Part shown: piece by piece, positions 44,571 through 53,808 of the stretch
Layout: every line of letters begins with the position of its first letter
How positions within the stretch are numbered: the first letter of the stretch is position 1
DNA from: Opitutus terrae PB90-1
Lineage (GTDB): Bacteria > Verrucomicrobiota > Verrucomicrobiia > Opitutales > Opitutaceae
Length of the DNA: 64,000 nt
Reading direction: 5' to 3'
NCBI RefSeq assembly: GCF_000019965.1
Contig: NC_010571.1
Coordinates: forward strand, 3,171,001-3,235,000
Translations under genes and position numbers: made by a program
The notes under the pieces: generated by a model
Told to the model about the DNA's origin: nothing
Database searches by the model: none
The model's input: only the letters and a program-made list of their open reading frames with translations

Positions 44571-47500
44571 TCAGAGAATCACGGCCTTTTCGACGGGCAC
44601 ACGGACGGTGATGCGCGTGCCGGCGCCGGGCCGACTCGTGATCTCGACTGTGCCGCCGATTTTGTTGGCGCGGCCGCGGAAACTGGGCAGCCCAAAATGC
44701 CCGATCCCGGCGTTCAGGACGGCTGCGGGGTCGAATCCCCGGCCGTCGTCGCGAATGTCGAGCTCCACCTCGCTCTTGCGAAACGCGAGTGTGACCGCGA
44801 GGTGGCTGGCGGCGGCGTGCTTGACGGCATTGGCGATCGCCTCCTGGGCGATGCGTAGCAGGTGGTGCTCGACACTGGAGCCGAGGCGCACGGGCGAGCC
44901 TTCGATCCGGAGCCTGGCGTAGTCGGCGTGCGGCGCGACCTGCGCGAGGATCTGCCGCAACGCCGTCTCCAGATCCGCCGAGGCGAGGATCGGCGAGTGC
45001 ATGTCGCGGACGGCGTGGCGAACCTCGTTGCGGCTGAACGCGACCATGTTCAGAGCGACCGCCAAGCCCGACTTCACCTCAGGGGAGCAGGTGGAGAAGG
45101 CGGCGGTGGTCTCGAGCTGCAGCGTCAGACCAGTGAAGCCCTGCTCGAGGCTGTCGTGGATCTCGCCGGCGAGCCGGTTGCGCTCGGCGAGCGTGGCGCT
45201 GGTGCGGGTTTCCTGCTGCAGCTGGCGCATGGTGGTCTGCAACTCGCCGGTGCGCTGCGCCACCAGCTGTTCCAGCGCGGCATTCCGCGCTTCCGCCCGG
45301 CGCATCGCAAACCGCACCAGCCCGAACAGCAGGGCGGCGAGCAAGATCGGGTAGCTGGCCAGCACATACCAGTGCCGATACCAAGGCGGCGTGACCGTGA
45401 ACCCGAAGGCTTTGGAGGCGCCGATCGGACCACGGCTGTCGATGAGCCGGACGCGGAGCCGGTAGACGCCCTCGTGCAGATCGGACAATGCGACGGAGGA
45501 GCCGGAGGCGACTTGTTCCCACGGCTGGTCGTTGAGCCGGTATTCGTAGGCAGGGGGCCGCATCGAGGCGTAGCTGCCGGCGAAGAAATCGAATCGCACG
45601 CTGTTCTGATCGTAACCGAGCGGCTGCAGCAGGGCCGGAGTGCCGGCCGGGCGTGGGATCTCCGCATTCGTGCGGCTGTCGCGAATCGAGACTAGCACCG
45701 GCGAGAAGGCCGCGGCAGGGGGAGAGCTTCCGTGCCGGTCGAGGCGGTAGAGGGATTGACCGGTGGACACCCAGATCTCGCCGCTAGGCAGAGCGCGGAT
45801 CAGCGGGACGCGTTCGTCGATCGCCTGATAGCTGGTCGAGTCGAAGGTGTAGCGGCCGGCGCGGGCAGTCACCCAGAGAACCCCTTGTTGATGCGAGCCC
45901 CACCACGTCCCGGTCTCGTCGGCGCAGATGCGCACGAGCGGATAAGGGGCTTGGCGAAACAATTCGTTCAACTCGGGCGCGGCGGTGAAAGTCTGACGGC
46001 GTTCGTCGAAGAACACGCGCTGGCCTTCCGAACCACTGAGAACCACGGTGGAGCCGAGCACACTCACGTTGACCCAGCTGGGCGTGGGCCAGGGGAACTC
46101 TTCGAAGACACGGGATTCGAGCCGGCCCGCGCTCAGCCCGATGCGGGCGACGCGGTTGACGCCGAGCTCGATCCAGGCTGCGCCTTGACCGGCGTGGACG
46201 ATAGCCGGGTAACCGACGCCCGGAATGCGCGGAGCGCACTCCGACCAATGCCCGTCGCGCACCTGGATCGCGCTGATTTCTTTTTCGCCGATCACGATGC
46301 AGGTGGTGGCGTCCACCGGCACCAGCCGGGCACCGCCGACGCCGGGCACGGCGAGGGCGAAGTCGGCATCGGGTTGATGGACGTAAACGCCGTCGTGGTT
46401 GCTGACGAGCAGCGCGTCGCCCACCACGGCGATCCCCCAAGCGCCGGCTCCGGGTTGGCCGCGCACCGGTTGAAACTGCGCGGGACCCTCAATGGCCGTG
46501 GGAACCGGGCTGTAGAGACGCCCGGCGGAGGCGATGACGATCTCGCCCCGCCACGACACGACCTGCGGCCAGCTGATCGGCAGTCCGAGCGTTTGGCCGA
46601 ACCGCGTGAACGGCTGCCCGTAAAGGATCTTGAGCACGCCGGTTTCGTTGGCCGCCCACAGCACGCCAGGCTCGCGGCTGGCGAGGGCGGTGACGCGCGA
46701 GTATTCGGGACCGGTGAGCGCGAACCGCACCTGACCTTCCGTATCCACAATGTAGACCCCGATGCCGCCGACCGAGACGGCGGCGCCGCCCTCGGGCAGC
46801 GCCTGCAGCGCGGTCACCCCGGCAAGAAGCTGGGGCCCGAGCGGCGGCGGCAGGTCCTCCAGCGCCCCGCCACGGTAGCGGAGGAGGTGGCGATAGGTGG
46901 TGGCCAGCAGACCGGAGTTCGGGCCGAGCCGGGCGAATCGGCCAACCGCCCTACTCCCGAACACCCGCCGGTCGGCGGTGGTGAGGGTCTGACGCGAAGC
47001 ATCGAGGATCAGCACTCCGCGGTCATGTGACGAGACATAGATCGTGTTCTCGAACACGAAGAGGCACGAGACGCCGGGAACCTCGAAGAACTGGTGCTCG
47101 CCGGTCTGGCGGTCGCGGAACACGACGCCGTTCCAACCGGCGAAATAGACGCCTTCGGGCCGGCAAACGATTTCGGCGAAATTCGTGGCGAGCACCCACT
47201 TGGGGTAGGTCTTCGGCACGAAGGATTGTGGCCGCAATTGTCCGCTCGGCTCCGGGGTGAGCCGGCCCCACGAGCCCAGCGCGCCGTAGACTAACGAGCC
47301 GTCGAGATCGGGGGTCGCCGCATACATGCCAATGCCAGCCAGCGCCGGGCTCGACAGGCGCAGCCAGAGATTATCGTTCAGGACGATGTATTCGTCTTCC
47401 TGCACCACTGCCAGTCGGCCGAGCGCATCGAAATTCAGATGCACGCCGCGCGACACCCGACCGATCTCTTCGTAGGGATAGAAACGCGTCAGCGGATTGC

Positions 47501-47666
47501 CGACCACCGGCCCGGCAGTGCGTGCGTGCGCCAGCCCGCCGAGCAACAGCACCAAGGCGAGCCAGCCAGCGACCCGGGGGATCGGCGCAAACGCGCAGCC
47601 GCGAGTCCCCCGGACGAGCCTGGGCTGGGCGCGTGAACTGGCGGTCATCGGGCGATTTTTTTCCAT
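44571..47666 (-). CDS. Beta-propeller (Y_Y_Y) sensor histidine kinase
   Basis: A 1031-residue membrane kinase. The N-terminus has a hydrophobic export segment (GWLALVLLLGGLAHA). Residues ~50-690 form a repeated propeller-like periplasmic sensor (GVYFAGWNGVVFRDRQTGE, GVLWAANETGVLKI, GEIWVSTGQSLYRLDR), followed by a Y_Y_Y domain (YEYRLNDQPW, LHEGVYRLRVRLIDSRG), one membrane helix (YVLASYPILLAALLFGLVRFA), a HisKA_3 helix with RNRLAGEIHDSLEQGF (His837) and HATPase (EAIANAVKHAAA, DDGRGFDP). The architecture is that of BT-type sensors of Bacteroidetes and Verrucomicrobia for polysaccharide breakdown products, though those are often hybrids with an AraC output; here the output is a separate NarL-type regulator. 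ATG 47666 (another Met at 47648). Confidence 0.93.
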   Translation of the reverse strand: MEKNRPMTASSRAQPRLVRGTRGCAFAPIPRVAGWLALVLLLGGLAHARTAGPVVGNPLTRFYPYEEIGRVSRGVHLNFDALGRLAVVQEDEYIVLNDNLWLRLSSPALAGIGMYAATPDLDGSLVYGALGSWGRLTPEPSGQLRPQSFVPKTYPKWVLATNFAEIVCRPEGVYFAGWNGVVFRDRQTGEHQFFEVPGVSCLFVFENTIYVSSHDRGVLILDASRQTLTTADRRVFGSRAVGRFARLGPNSGLLATTYRHLLRYRGGALEDLPPPLGPQLLAGVTALQALPEGGAAVSVGGIGVYIVDTEGQVRFALTGPEYSRVTALASREPGVLWAANETGVLKILYGQPFTRFGQTLGLPISWPQVVSWRGEIVIASAGRLYSPVPTAIEGPAQFQPVRGQPGAGAWGIAVVGDALLVSNHDGVYVHQPDADFALAVPGVGGARLVPVDATTCIVIGEKEISAIQVRDGHWSECAPRIPGVGYPAIVHAGQGAAWIELGVNRVARIGLSAGRLESRVFEEFPWPTPSWVNVSVLGSTVVLSGSEGQRVFFDERRQTFTAAPELNELFRQAPYPLVRICADETGTWWGSHQQGVLWVTARAGRYTFDSTSYQAIDERVPLIRALPSGEIWVSTGQSLYRLDRHGSSPPAAAFSPVLVSIRDSRTNAEIPRPAGTPALLQPLGYDQNSVRFDFFAGSYASMRPPAYEYRLNDQPWEQVASGSSVALSDLHEGVYRLRVRLIDSRGPIGASKAFGFTVTPPWYRHWYVLASYPILLAALLFGLVRFAMRRAEARNAALEQLVAQRTGELQTTMRQLQQETRTSATLAERNRLAGEIHDSLEQGFTGLTLQLETTAAFSTCSPEVKSGLAVALNMVAFSRNEVRHAVRDMHSPILASADLETALRQILAQVAPHADYARLRIEGSPVRLGSSVEHHLLRIAQEAIANAVKHAAASHLAVTLAFRKSEVELDIRDDGRGFDPAAVLNAGIGHFGLPSFRGRANKIGGTVEITSRPGAGTRITVRVPVEKAVIL

Positions 47667-47733
47667 GCATCCCCGCTCCCGTGAGGGTGGGCGGTCGGCT
47701 TCGGACGGTAAAGGCGGTTCGCACGCACCGCGC

Positions 47734-47752
47734 TACTACTTTGGTTGTAGCG
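47734..47752. promoter_or_regulatory. Operator-like palindrome, copy 3 (sensor kinase promoter)
   Basis: CTAC-TTTGGTT-GTAG, 68 bases before the sensor kinase start codon. 17 of 19 bases match the copy at 39293 upstream of the TonB receptor. Its position suits autoregulation. Confidence 0.55.
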
Positions 47753-47873
47753 TGGATCGGTCTACTGCGACGTTGCGGTGCGCGCACGCGATCGAGTGAT
47801 CATCGGCATGCCGATTCTCTCGGTGTGGGGTGCTCACTCTGCGCTGCAGCGATCGGTTCCTTAACAGGTATTG

Positions 47874-47905
47874 GGCTCCGGTCCGGGCTTGGGCCGGAGC
47901 CTTTT
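47874..47905 (+). terminator. Orphan plus-strand Rho-independent terminator
   Basis: Stem GGCTCCGG / CCGGAGCC, extended by TCC/GGG, followed by TTTTCC on the plus strand. Both flanking genes are on the minus strand, so it would end a plus-strand transcript starting in about 47700-47850, possibly a small RNA. On the minus strand no T tract follows. Confidence 0.5.
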
Positions 47906-47942
47906 CCTTGCACTCAGTTGCGCTGGCCGGCGAACCGGAGGC

Positions 47943-48344
47943 TCAGCGCCGAGCGAGTTCGGCGGCGGCTTCGGCGCGCGTCTTGCAGGTGATCGTCGGC
48001 ACCTTGCCGTGATAGTGCACCAGCGAGAGCAGATTGAATCCGATGTCCTTGCGTGGATTCGGAATGATCCGGATCACGCGGCCAATGCCGGCCGCCAGCG
48101 CAAGATCCATCACGCGCGTGACGTGCGTGCAGCAGTCGAGGTCCATCGCATCAAGCTCGCTCAGATCCGTTACGAGCGTGAATCCGTTGCGCATCTTCGC
48201 CAGTTCCCGGGGCACGAACTCGAGTTGAGCTAACGTGTGCGGCGGGCGGACGTTGTCGCGATACACGATGCGAAGGACATTGCGCGCGCGGTCCGCCTTC
48301 ATGACGACGGGCGAACGCGTGATGAGAGAGCCTGATGCGGCCAT
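47943..48344 (-). CDS. STAS-like small protein
   Basis: 133 residues from ATG 48344 (an open frame extends to 48407). The sequence NVLRIVYRDNVRPPHTLAQL, then FTLVTDLSELDAMDLDCCTH and IRIIPNPRKDIGFNLLSLVHY has the alternating strand-helix pattern of STAS/SpoIIAA-like domains, which bind partner kinases or lipids. I recognise the style but not a named family. It lies 91 bases downstream of pit on the same strand. Confidence 0.65.
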   Translation of the reverse strand: MAASGSLITRSPVVMKADRARNVLRIVYRDNVRPPHTLAQLEFVPRELAKMRNGFTLVTDLSELDAMDLDCCTHVTRVMDLALAAGIGRVIRIIPNPRKDIGFNLLSLVHYHGKVPTITCKTRAEAAAELARR

Positions 48345-48435
48345 TTGAGTCACACTATGCCGGGGCCGGCTGCGGTCAAACCTGTGACACCCCGCGCCGC
48401 ACCGCACGGGCTGCCGCGCGGCAGTTGGATCGGCG

Positions 48436-49476
48436 CTAGATCCCGAACTTGTGGAGCAGCGTCACCACACCGTAGCCGAGCAGGCCGGTGACCGGCAAAG
48501 TGAGCACCCACGCCCACACGATCTTGCCCACCAGGCCCCATTTCACCGCGCTGAGCCGCTTGGTCGCACCGACGCCCATGATCGACGTCGAGATCACGTG
48601 CGTGGTGGAAACCGGGATGCCGAGCGTAGTCGCGCCGTGGATCACGATGGCCGCGGTGGTTTCGGCCGCGAAACCGTGCACCGGCTGCAGCTTCACCATC
48701 TTGTGCCCCATCGTGCGAATGATTCGCCAACCGCCGGCCGCGGTGCCCGCCGCCATCGTCAGCGCGCAGGTATACATGACCCATTTGTGGACGACGAACT
48801 CCGGGGTGTGGAGAAAGCCCGCCCAATCCGGCAAGCCGGCGAATGCGCCGGACTGCGTGCCGGTGAACAGCGCCAGCGCGATGATGCCCATCGTTTTCTG
48901 CGCGTCATTGGAACCGTGACTGTAGCCCATGAAGCCGGCGCTGACGAGCTGGGCCTTGCCGAAGATCAGCGCGACGAGGCGCGGCGTGGTTTTATGCAGC
49001 AGCGCCGTGAGCACGAGCATGATCAGGGCGCCGCCGATGAACCCAAGCAACGGTGACGCCATCATCGGCAGGACGATCTTGGGCCAGAGGCCGGTGGACC
49101 ATTTCAACACCGCCCAATTCCCGCTCGCGCTGCCCATGGCGGCGCCGCACAACCCGCCAACCAGCGCGTGGCTGGAACTGGAGGGCAGCCCGAGCCACCA
49201 GGTGAACAGGCCCCACACGATCGCGCTGAGGAGGGCGGCGAGGACCGTGGCCATGCTCACGTAGTTCGTGTCGACGAGCCCCTTGCCGATCGTCGACGCC
49301 ACCGCGGTGCCCATCAGCGCGCCGAAAAGATTCCAGAACGTCGCCCACACGATCGCCTGCCGCGGCGTCAGCACCTTGGTGGAAACCACCGTGGCGATGG
49401 CGTTCGCGGTGTCGTGAAATCCGTTGATATACTCGAAGACGAGCGCGGCGAGCAGAACGAGCAGGAAGAGGGTCAT
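48436..49476 (-). CDS. pit: Low-affinity inorganic phosphate transporter (PiT family)
   Basis: A 346-residue membrane protein with about ten helices and the two PiT signature motifs: GFHDTANAIATVVSTK near the N-terminus and FMGYSHGSNDAQKTMG in the middle, plus IPVSTTHVISTSIMGVGA near the end. It transports metal-phosphate with protons or sodium. It follows a DUF47 gene by 97 bases, the usual pairing. Start ATG 49476. Confidence 0.96.
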   Translation of the reverse strand: MTLFLLVLLAALVFEYINGFHDTANAIATVVSTKVLTPRQAIVWATFWNLFGALMGTAVASTIGKGLVDTNYVSMATVLAALLSAIVWGLFTWWLGLPSSSSHALVGGLCGAAMGSASGNWAVLKWSTGLWPKIVLPMMASPLLGFIGGALIMLVLTALLHKTTPRLVALIFGKAQLVSAGFMGYSHGSNDAQKTMGIIALALFTGTQSGAFAGLPDWAGFLHTPEFVVHKWVMYTCALTMAAGTAAGGWRIIRTMGHKMVKLQPVHGFAAETTAAIVIHGATTLGIPVSTTHVISTSIMGVGATKRLSAVKWGLVGKIVWAWVLTLPVTGLLGYGVVTLLHKFGI

Positions 49477-49573
49477 CGCGGCGACAGTAGAAGTTCAGAT
49501 CGGCGCCGGGCGGGCGAGGTCGAAAACACGGACGGCCGGCCGGGCGGGGCGAGTTCGTGCGACGGGCGTCGGA

Positions 49574-50212
49574 TCAGGCATATTTCAGCACAATCTGGAC
49601 GACGATGTTGCCCGCATTGCGGCAGCGATCCACCGCCTGTTCCACCATCTCATACAGTTCCTGCAGGATGAGGAGCTCCTTGGTGTCGAAGGGACCGTGA
49701 TAAAGCTCCTTCAACAGGCCGAGCATCACCTTGTCGGCCTCGCCTTCCGCGTGCTGCAGCCGATCGTTGGCCTCGCGGACCTTTTCGAGATGCGTGCCGC
49801 TGCGCAGACCCTTGACCATGAAAACGACCGCGTCCGCCGCCATCGTGAGCAGCTCGGCCTGACGCAGAAACGCGGTGTGCGGCACCCGGCCGGGATAAAT
49901 CGACAGTCGCTCCACGATCTTCTCGATTGCCTTCGGAATCCGATACAGCGCGAAGGAGAGTGCTTCGATGTCCTCGCGTTCCAACGGCGTGACGAAGGTT
50001 TTGCTCAGTTGCTCCATCATCTGGTACCGGATCCGTTTTTCCTTCCGCCGCGTCTGTACGAAATCATCCAACTGCGGCGGCGGCCCGCCCCGGTTCAGAG
50101 TCTGCAGATACTGGGAGAGCAACAGGACGCTGGTGCGCGCCTCCTCCGCGCCCGCTTCAAGCAGATCGAAGAACTTGTCGTCGCGGCCGAGAATCTTTTT
50201 GAGCCACTGCAT
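49574..50212 (-). CDS. DUF47/PhoU-like Pit accessory protein
   Basis: 212 residues, all helical, matching the DUF47 (TIGR00153-like) family: MQWLKKILGRDDKFFDLLE at the start, and KAIEKIVERLSIYP, EADKVMLGLLKELYHG and ELYEMVEQAVDRCRNAGNIV further on. The last segment is a hallmark. These PhoU relatives are encoded next to Pit transporters and modulate phosphate uptake. ATG 50212. Confidence 0.93.
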   Translation of the reverse strand: MQWLKKILGRDDKFFDLLEAGAEEARTSVLLLSQYLQTLNRGGPPPQLDDFVQTRRKEKRIRYQMMEQLSKTFVTPLEREDIEALSFALYRIPKAIEKIVERLSIYPGRVPHTAFLRQAELLTMAADAVVFMVKGLRSGTHLEKVREANDRLQHAEGEADKVMLGLLKELYHGPFDTKELLILQELYEMVEQAVDRCRNAGNIVVQIVLKYA

Positions 50213-50295
50213 GCGGCTTTCGACGTAAACGGCGGAGACTCGTTAGCAAGGCCTAACTCCGGCTCCACGAACCGCGTGGGGTTCTGGCCAGCTGC

Positions 50296-50715
50296 TCACC
50301 GCGCGGCCGGTGCGTGCCGCTCGAGGTAGCGCGCGAGTCGATCCTCCAGGTCCCTCGCCGATTCAAAATAGCGCCGTTCGAGCGCGTCGAAAGTCCGCCG
50401 CGCTTCATCCGACAACGTGCGCAACGCCTGCTCCCGGAGGCGCGGATCCGTCGGCACACCGCCGGGTCCAAAAACGGCGTTGGCCTGCTCGGCGATTTCC
50501 GCCTGGGTGCGCGCTTCGACCGCGCGAAACGCGGCGGGAGCGTGCCGCGCGAGTTCGCCATCGACGGTCTTGAAGTAGCGCTCGAACCCGGCGTTCGCGA
50601 CTTTCGATTCGAAATGCCAGATGGCCGCGAGCGTCTTCTCCTCTTCGCTCAGGCCGGCAAAGCCCAGTCGCTTGAGGCGGTCCAACGCCCGTTGCATCGC
50701 GAGATCGGCATTCAT
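50296..50715 (-). CDS. DUF4375 (DMP19-like) protein
   Basis: 139 residues from ATG 50715. A LSEEEKTLAAIWHFESKVANAGFERYFKTVDGE region (seen in parts: LSEEEKTLAAIWHFE and NAGFERYFKTVDGE) matches the GFxQYF motif of the DUF4375/DMP19 family, a helical domain found widely in bacteria. Ends with ERRYFESARDLEDRLARYLE. Function unknown. It is in the same orientation as DUF47-pit, 83 bases upstream. Confidence 0.7.
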   Translation of the reverse strand: MNADLAMQRALDRLKRLGFAGLSEEEKTLAAIWHFESKVANAGFERYFKTVDGELARHAPAAFRAVEARTQAEIAEQANAVFGPGGVPTDPRLREQALRTLSDEARRTFDALERRYFESARDLEDRLARYLERHAPAAR

Positions 50716-50885
50716 GGCGGCGTGGTTGACGCAAGATGCACGCGCCGCGCCGATCCTCAAATCGCATCGGTCGGCGCACTGCGGGGCACGGCCGTCCCCG
50801 CTGCGGCTGCCCCGCGTCTCACGCGGGGCTCGGTTCGATCACCGCGGGTGCGTCGTGTCGATGTGCTGCCCGCGACCAGCCGCGT

Positions 50886-51086
50886 TCAGCGCGTCGCGTC
50901 CGTCCCGGCCGAAGACATGCCGGCATAACACGCGTGGTGCCGCAGGACCTCCCATTCGGCTTCGAGCCAATTGATCAGCGGATACCGGGTCCCGCCATTG
51001 CGCTCGCGCGCGAGTTCGTCGGCGCGGCGGGCGATTTGTTGTTCCAACTCCAGCAAAGGATCACCGGCCACAAAGAGATGGTTCAT
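50886..51086 (-). CDS. Small DUF2934-like protein (66 aa)
   Basis: ATG 51086 to 50886. IARRADELARERNGG followed by WLEAEWEVLRHHA fits the short helix-loop-helix pattern of DUF2934 proteins (IARRAYEL...WLxAExEL). Size is right for that family. The call is moderate because the gene is short and composition in this strand is favourable to open frames. Confidence 0.5.
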   Translation of the reverse strand: MNHLFVAGDPLLELEQQIARRADELARERNGGTRYPLINWLEAEWEVLRHHACYAGMSSAGTDATR

Positions 51087-51472
51087 GTTCTGCGACGATC
51101 CTACCGACTACGGATCTTATCGTGCATCGGGCCTGCTCCCGGTCTGGCCACCGAGCATTCGGGCACCACGCCGGCGCGGCACTTGCGAGCGGCGGGGCCA
51201 GCGTCGCCGGTCCTTGAAGGAGAGCGACTTCAGAAGCCTGGGGCATCGGTCGGGGGCCGGGGTGGGGCTACCGCCCCAGAGGGGCTCAGGATCGTGCCGA
51301 CCCGAATCTGGGAACGTCTGGCGTGAAATCGATTTGAGACGCCGTGAAGTTCGGACTCGGGTGAAGGAAGATTACAAAACGAACCGCCGGCCTGAACACG
51401 GGTCGGTGGTGCCCAGCCGCCGGCTGTAGCTCAGCGCTGCCAGCGATTTCCGCCACATCACCTCCAGTCGAA
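51087..51472. other. 386-base region without recognised gene
   Basis: Lies between divergent genes. It contains a GGGGTGG...CCGCCCC-type hairpin near 51262-51280, but no convincing promoter, RNA or repeat family member. Confidence 0.4.
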
Positions 51473-52543
51473 ATGCCGTTCGCCTCCCTCGCGTTTCCGT
51501 ACTCGCTTTGGTACTTCGCCCGTCGCGCGGGCTCCGGCGACATCGCGCCGACCCCGGCGCGTGACTTGGAGCGAGGCGACAGGGGAATCGACGCTTCACC
51601 TGCGGCCGGCCCGGCTCACGCGCGCGGCGGATTGCCGCCGGCGGCCTTTGATGAGCTCCGCGAGACGTTGCGCGCGGTGAGCGGTCGACGCATCACCCTG
51701 CTCGTCAATCGCGGCAATCGCGGGGATGGGGTGATCCACCTCGGCGGGCGGCAATTGTTGCGTTCGCTCGATCTCCGTTGGACGGAGGTTTACGAGCCCA
51801 GGGCGCCGGAAAAGATTCAGGCCGACGTGCTGCTCGTGTTCGGCAATGGCGCTTTCTGCCGGGCGACGCATTCCCTGATCCCGATCGTCCAGCGCTACGC
51901 GGATCAGGTTTCCCGCGTGATCATCCTGCCGGCGTCGTTTGACCTCCGCTGCCCTGCGGTGCGAACGTTTGCCGCGTCCTGGGATGATCGCTACACCGTG
52001 TTTTGTCGCGAGCGGCGGAGCTTCGGGGACCTTGAAGCGGCGGGCGTGCGGCCGCGGCGGCTGGCGCTGTCTCATGACCTGGCGTTCCTCGCCGATCTTG
52101 GCCGCTGGGCGCGACGACCGCACAGCGGCACCAGCGGAATCTTCCGGCGCGACGGCGAAGCGGTGTTCGACTGGCGGCCGCGCCATCTGCCCGGTACCGA
52201 CGTTTCGCGTGGACCCGACTCGGAGTCGCACGTGCTCCTCGACTACGTGGCGCGGCACGCGGTGGTACACACCGACCGCACGCACGCCGCGATCACGGCG
52301 GCGATGATGGGGCGCGAGGTCTGGCTCTATCGCAATGCCTACTTCAAGAACGAGGCGATCTACGAACACAGCCTCGTCCATTGGCCGCGCGTGCATTTCG
52401 TCGGACGGCTGCCGTTCTCGTTCCGTCAGCTGGTGCGGTCCCTCTACTTTCACCATCTGCAGCGCCGGGCCTACAAGCTGCGCCGCCGCTATCGGGGGTG
52501 GAAGGAACTGAAACGCCGCGGCGCTTCGGCCGGCCGGCGCTAG
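51473..52543 (+). CDS. Polysaccharide pyruvyl transferase family protein
   Basis: 356 residues. Conserved parts of the family are visible: GNRGDGVIHLGGRQLL (donor-side loop), ADVLLVFGNGAFC, YTVFCRERRSFGDLEAAGV, and VVHTDRTHAAITAAMMGREVWLYRNAYFKNEAIYEH (read in parts). Members add ketal pyruvate to sugars of capsules or exopolysaccharides. The first ~55 residues look unconserved and the ATG at 51473 has no good ribosome site, so the true start may be downstream. A glycosyltransferase begins 10 bases later. Confidence 0.75.
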   Translation: MPFASLAFPYSLWYFARRAGSGDIAPTPARDLERGDRGIDASPAAGPAHARGGLPPAAFDELRETLRAVSGRRITLLVNRGNRGDGVIHLGGRQLLRSLDLRWTEVYEPRAPEKIQADVLLVFGNGAFCRATHSLIPIVQRYADQVSRVIILPASFDLRCPAVRTFAASWDDRYTVFCRERRSFGDLEAAGVRPRRLALSHDLAFLADLGRWARRPHSGTSGIFRRDGEAVFDWRPRHLPGTDVSRGPDSESHVLLDYVARHAVVHTDRTHAAITAAMMGREVWLYRNAYFKNEAIYEHSLVHWPRVHFVGRLPFSFRQLVRSLYFHHLQRRAYKLRRRYRGWKELKRRGASAGRR

Positions 52544-52553
52544 CCTTTGCCTC

Positions 52554-53675
52554 GTGAGCACCCTCGTCTCCCAACCCCGCGCCGACGGCGCGGAGCGACC
52601 CAACGATCAGCGCCGCACGGATAAGCCGGCGCTGTCGGTGATCATGCCGGCCTACAACGCCGGCCGGTTTCTCGCTCCGGCGATCGAGAGCGTGCTGAGC
52701 CAGACCTGGCGCGACTTTGAGTTCATCATCATCGATGACGGCTCCACGGATGGGACGCGCGAGGCGATCGAGCGCTATGCCGAATCCGACCCACGGATCG
52801 TCAGCCGGCCGAATCCCCGCAATCTCGGCGTCACGCCCACCTTGAACCGCGCGATCGCGTTGGCGCGCGCGGAGTGGATCGCGCGGATGGATGCGGATGA
52901 TCTTTCGCTCCCGCATCGTTTCGAACGACAGATGGCATTGGTGCGGGCGCATCCGGAGGTGGGGCTGGTCACGTGTCCGTTCAACATCATTGACGCCGAG
53001 GATCGGCAGTTGCCCGGCTGGCGCGGCATCTGTTTTCAGCAGGAACTGCTGCCGTTCTTTCTGTTGTTCTACAATCGGCTGAACGCGCACGGGCAGGTGC
53101 TATATTCGGCGCGGCTGGTGCGCGAGCTCGGCGGCTACCGGGAGCGTTACCTCCGAAGCGAAGCGACGGAACTCTGGATCCGGATGGTGCGCGCCGGCTC
53201 GTGGGCGGTGATCCCCGAGCCGCTCTACGCCTGGCGGGCGGCGAATCCCAATTCGGTCACCAAGCAAAACCCGTTTCGTTACGGTGAGTTCAGCCTCATC
53301 GCCTGCCAGGAGGAGATCGCCCGCGCGTGCGGGCTCAACGTGAGCCGCGAAGAGATGATCGCGCTGCGGGATTTCTGGGTGAGGTTCGACAGCACGGCGA
53401 CCGACTGGGATCACGTGGAGCGGCTGCTGGAACAGGTGACGCAGCGCTATTCGCCGCCCCGTCCGGTGCGCCATTGGCGGCGCAAAGTCGCGGTGGCGCA
53501 GGCGGGCGGCTGGTTCTCACTGGCCGCGCTCAAGCTCAAACAGCGCCGTTTCGGCGCGGCGGCGGCGCATCTGCGACGCGCGACCCGCGTCGCCGGCTGG
53601 GCCCTGCCGCACGCGGCGGTTCAGTTTCTTCGCGAGTATGTCGCCGTCGGCGGGCATCTCGCGCGTCGGGCATAG
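52554..53675 (+). CDS. Glycosyltransferase family 2
   Basis: 373 residues with the GT-A fold signatures: LSVIMPAYNAGRFLAPAIES, DFEFIIIDDGSTDGT, NLGVTPTLNRAIALARAEW and the metal-binding RMDADDLSLP. The C-terminal ~100 residues (LKLKQRRFGAAAAHLRRATR) are helical, as in many GT2 enzymes of surface polysaccharide clusters. The start is GTG 52554, 10 bases after the pyruvyl transferase, so the two form an operon. Acts at the inner membrane on an unknown acceptor. Confidence 0.9.
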   Translation: MSTLVSQPRADGAERPNDQRRTDKPALSVIMPAYNAGRFLAPAIESVLSQTWRDFEFIIIDDGSTDGTREAIERYAESDPRIVSRPNPRNLGVTPTLNRAIALARAEWIARMDADDLSLPHRFERQMALVRAHPEVGLVTCPFNIIDAEDRQLPGWRGICFQQELLPFFLLFYNRLNAHGQVLYSARLVRELGGYRERYLRSEATELWIRMVRAGSWAVIPEPLYAWRAANPNSVTKQNPFRYGEFSLIACQEEIARACGLNVSREEMIALRDFWVRFDSTATDWDHVERLLEQVTQRYSPPRPVRHWRRKVAVAQAGGWFSLAALKLKQRRFGAAAAHLRRATRVAGWALPHAAVQFLREYVAVGGHLARRA

Positions 53676-53703
53676 TCCGGCGGCTTTCAGATGTAGGTCA
53701 GAG

Positions 53704-53784
53704 GTAGGGCTGCCGCTGGCCGGCAGCCGCGAGCCGGTTGAACCGGCAAACTCATTCCCGGCCGGCGGCCAGCGCCGGCCCTAC
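53704..53784. repeat. Composite REP-like palindrome, family A
   Basis: Begins GTAGGGC and ends GGCCCTAC. Left hairpin GCTGCCG / CGGCAGC with loop CTGGC; right hairpin GGCCGGCG / CGCCGGCC with loop GCCAG. The two loops are exact reverse complements. It lies in the leader of the acyltransferase gene. Confidence 0.75.
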
Positions 53785-53808
53785 GAACGCAAAGGGCTGT
53801 TGACGGAA

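Noticed and set aside
50809-50829. Hairpin GCCCCGCGT/ACGCGGGGC as a terminator
   Set aside because: No T tract on either strand, and it lies upstream of the DUF4375 start rather than after a gene.
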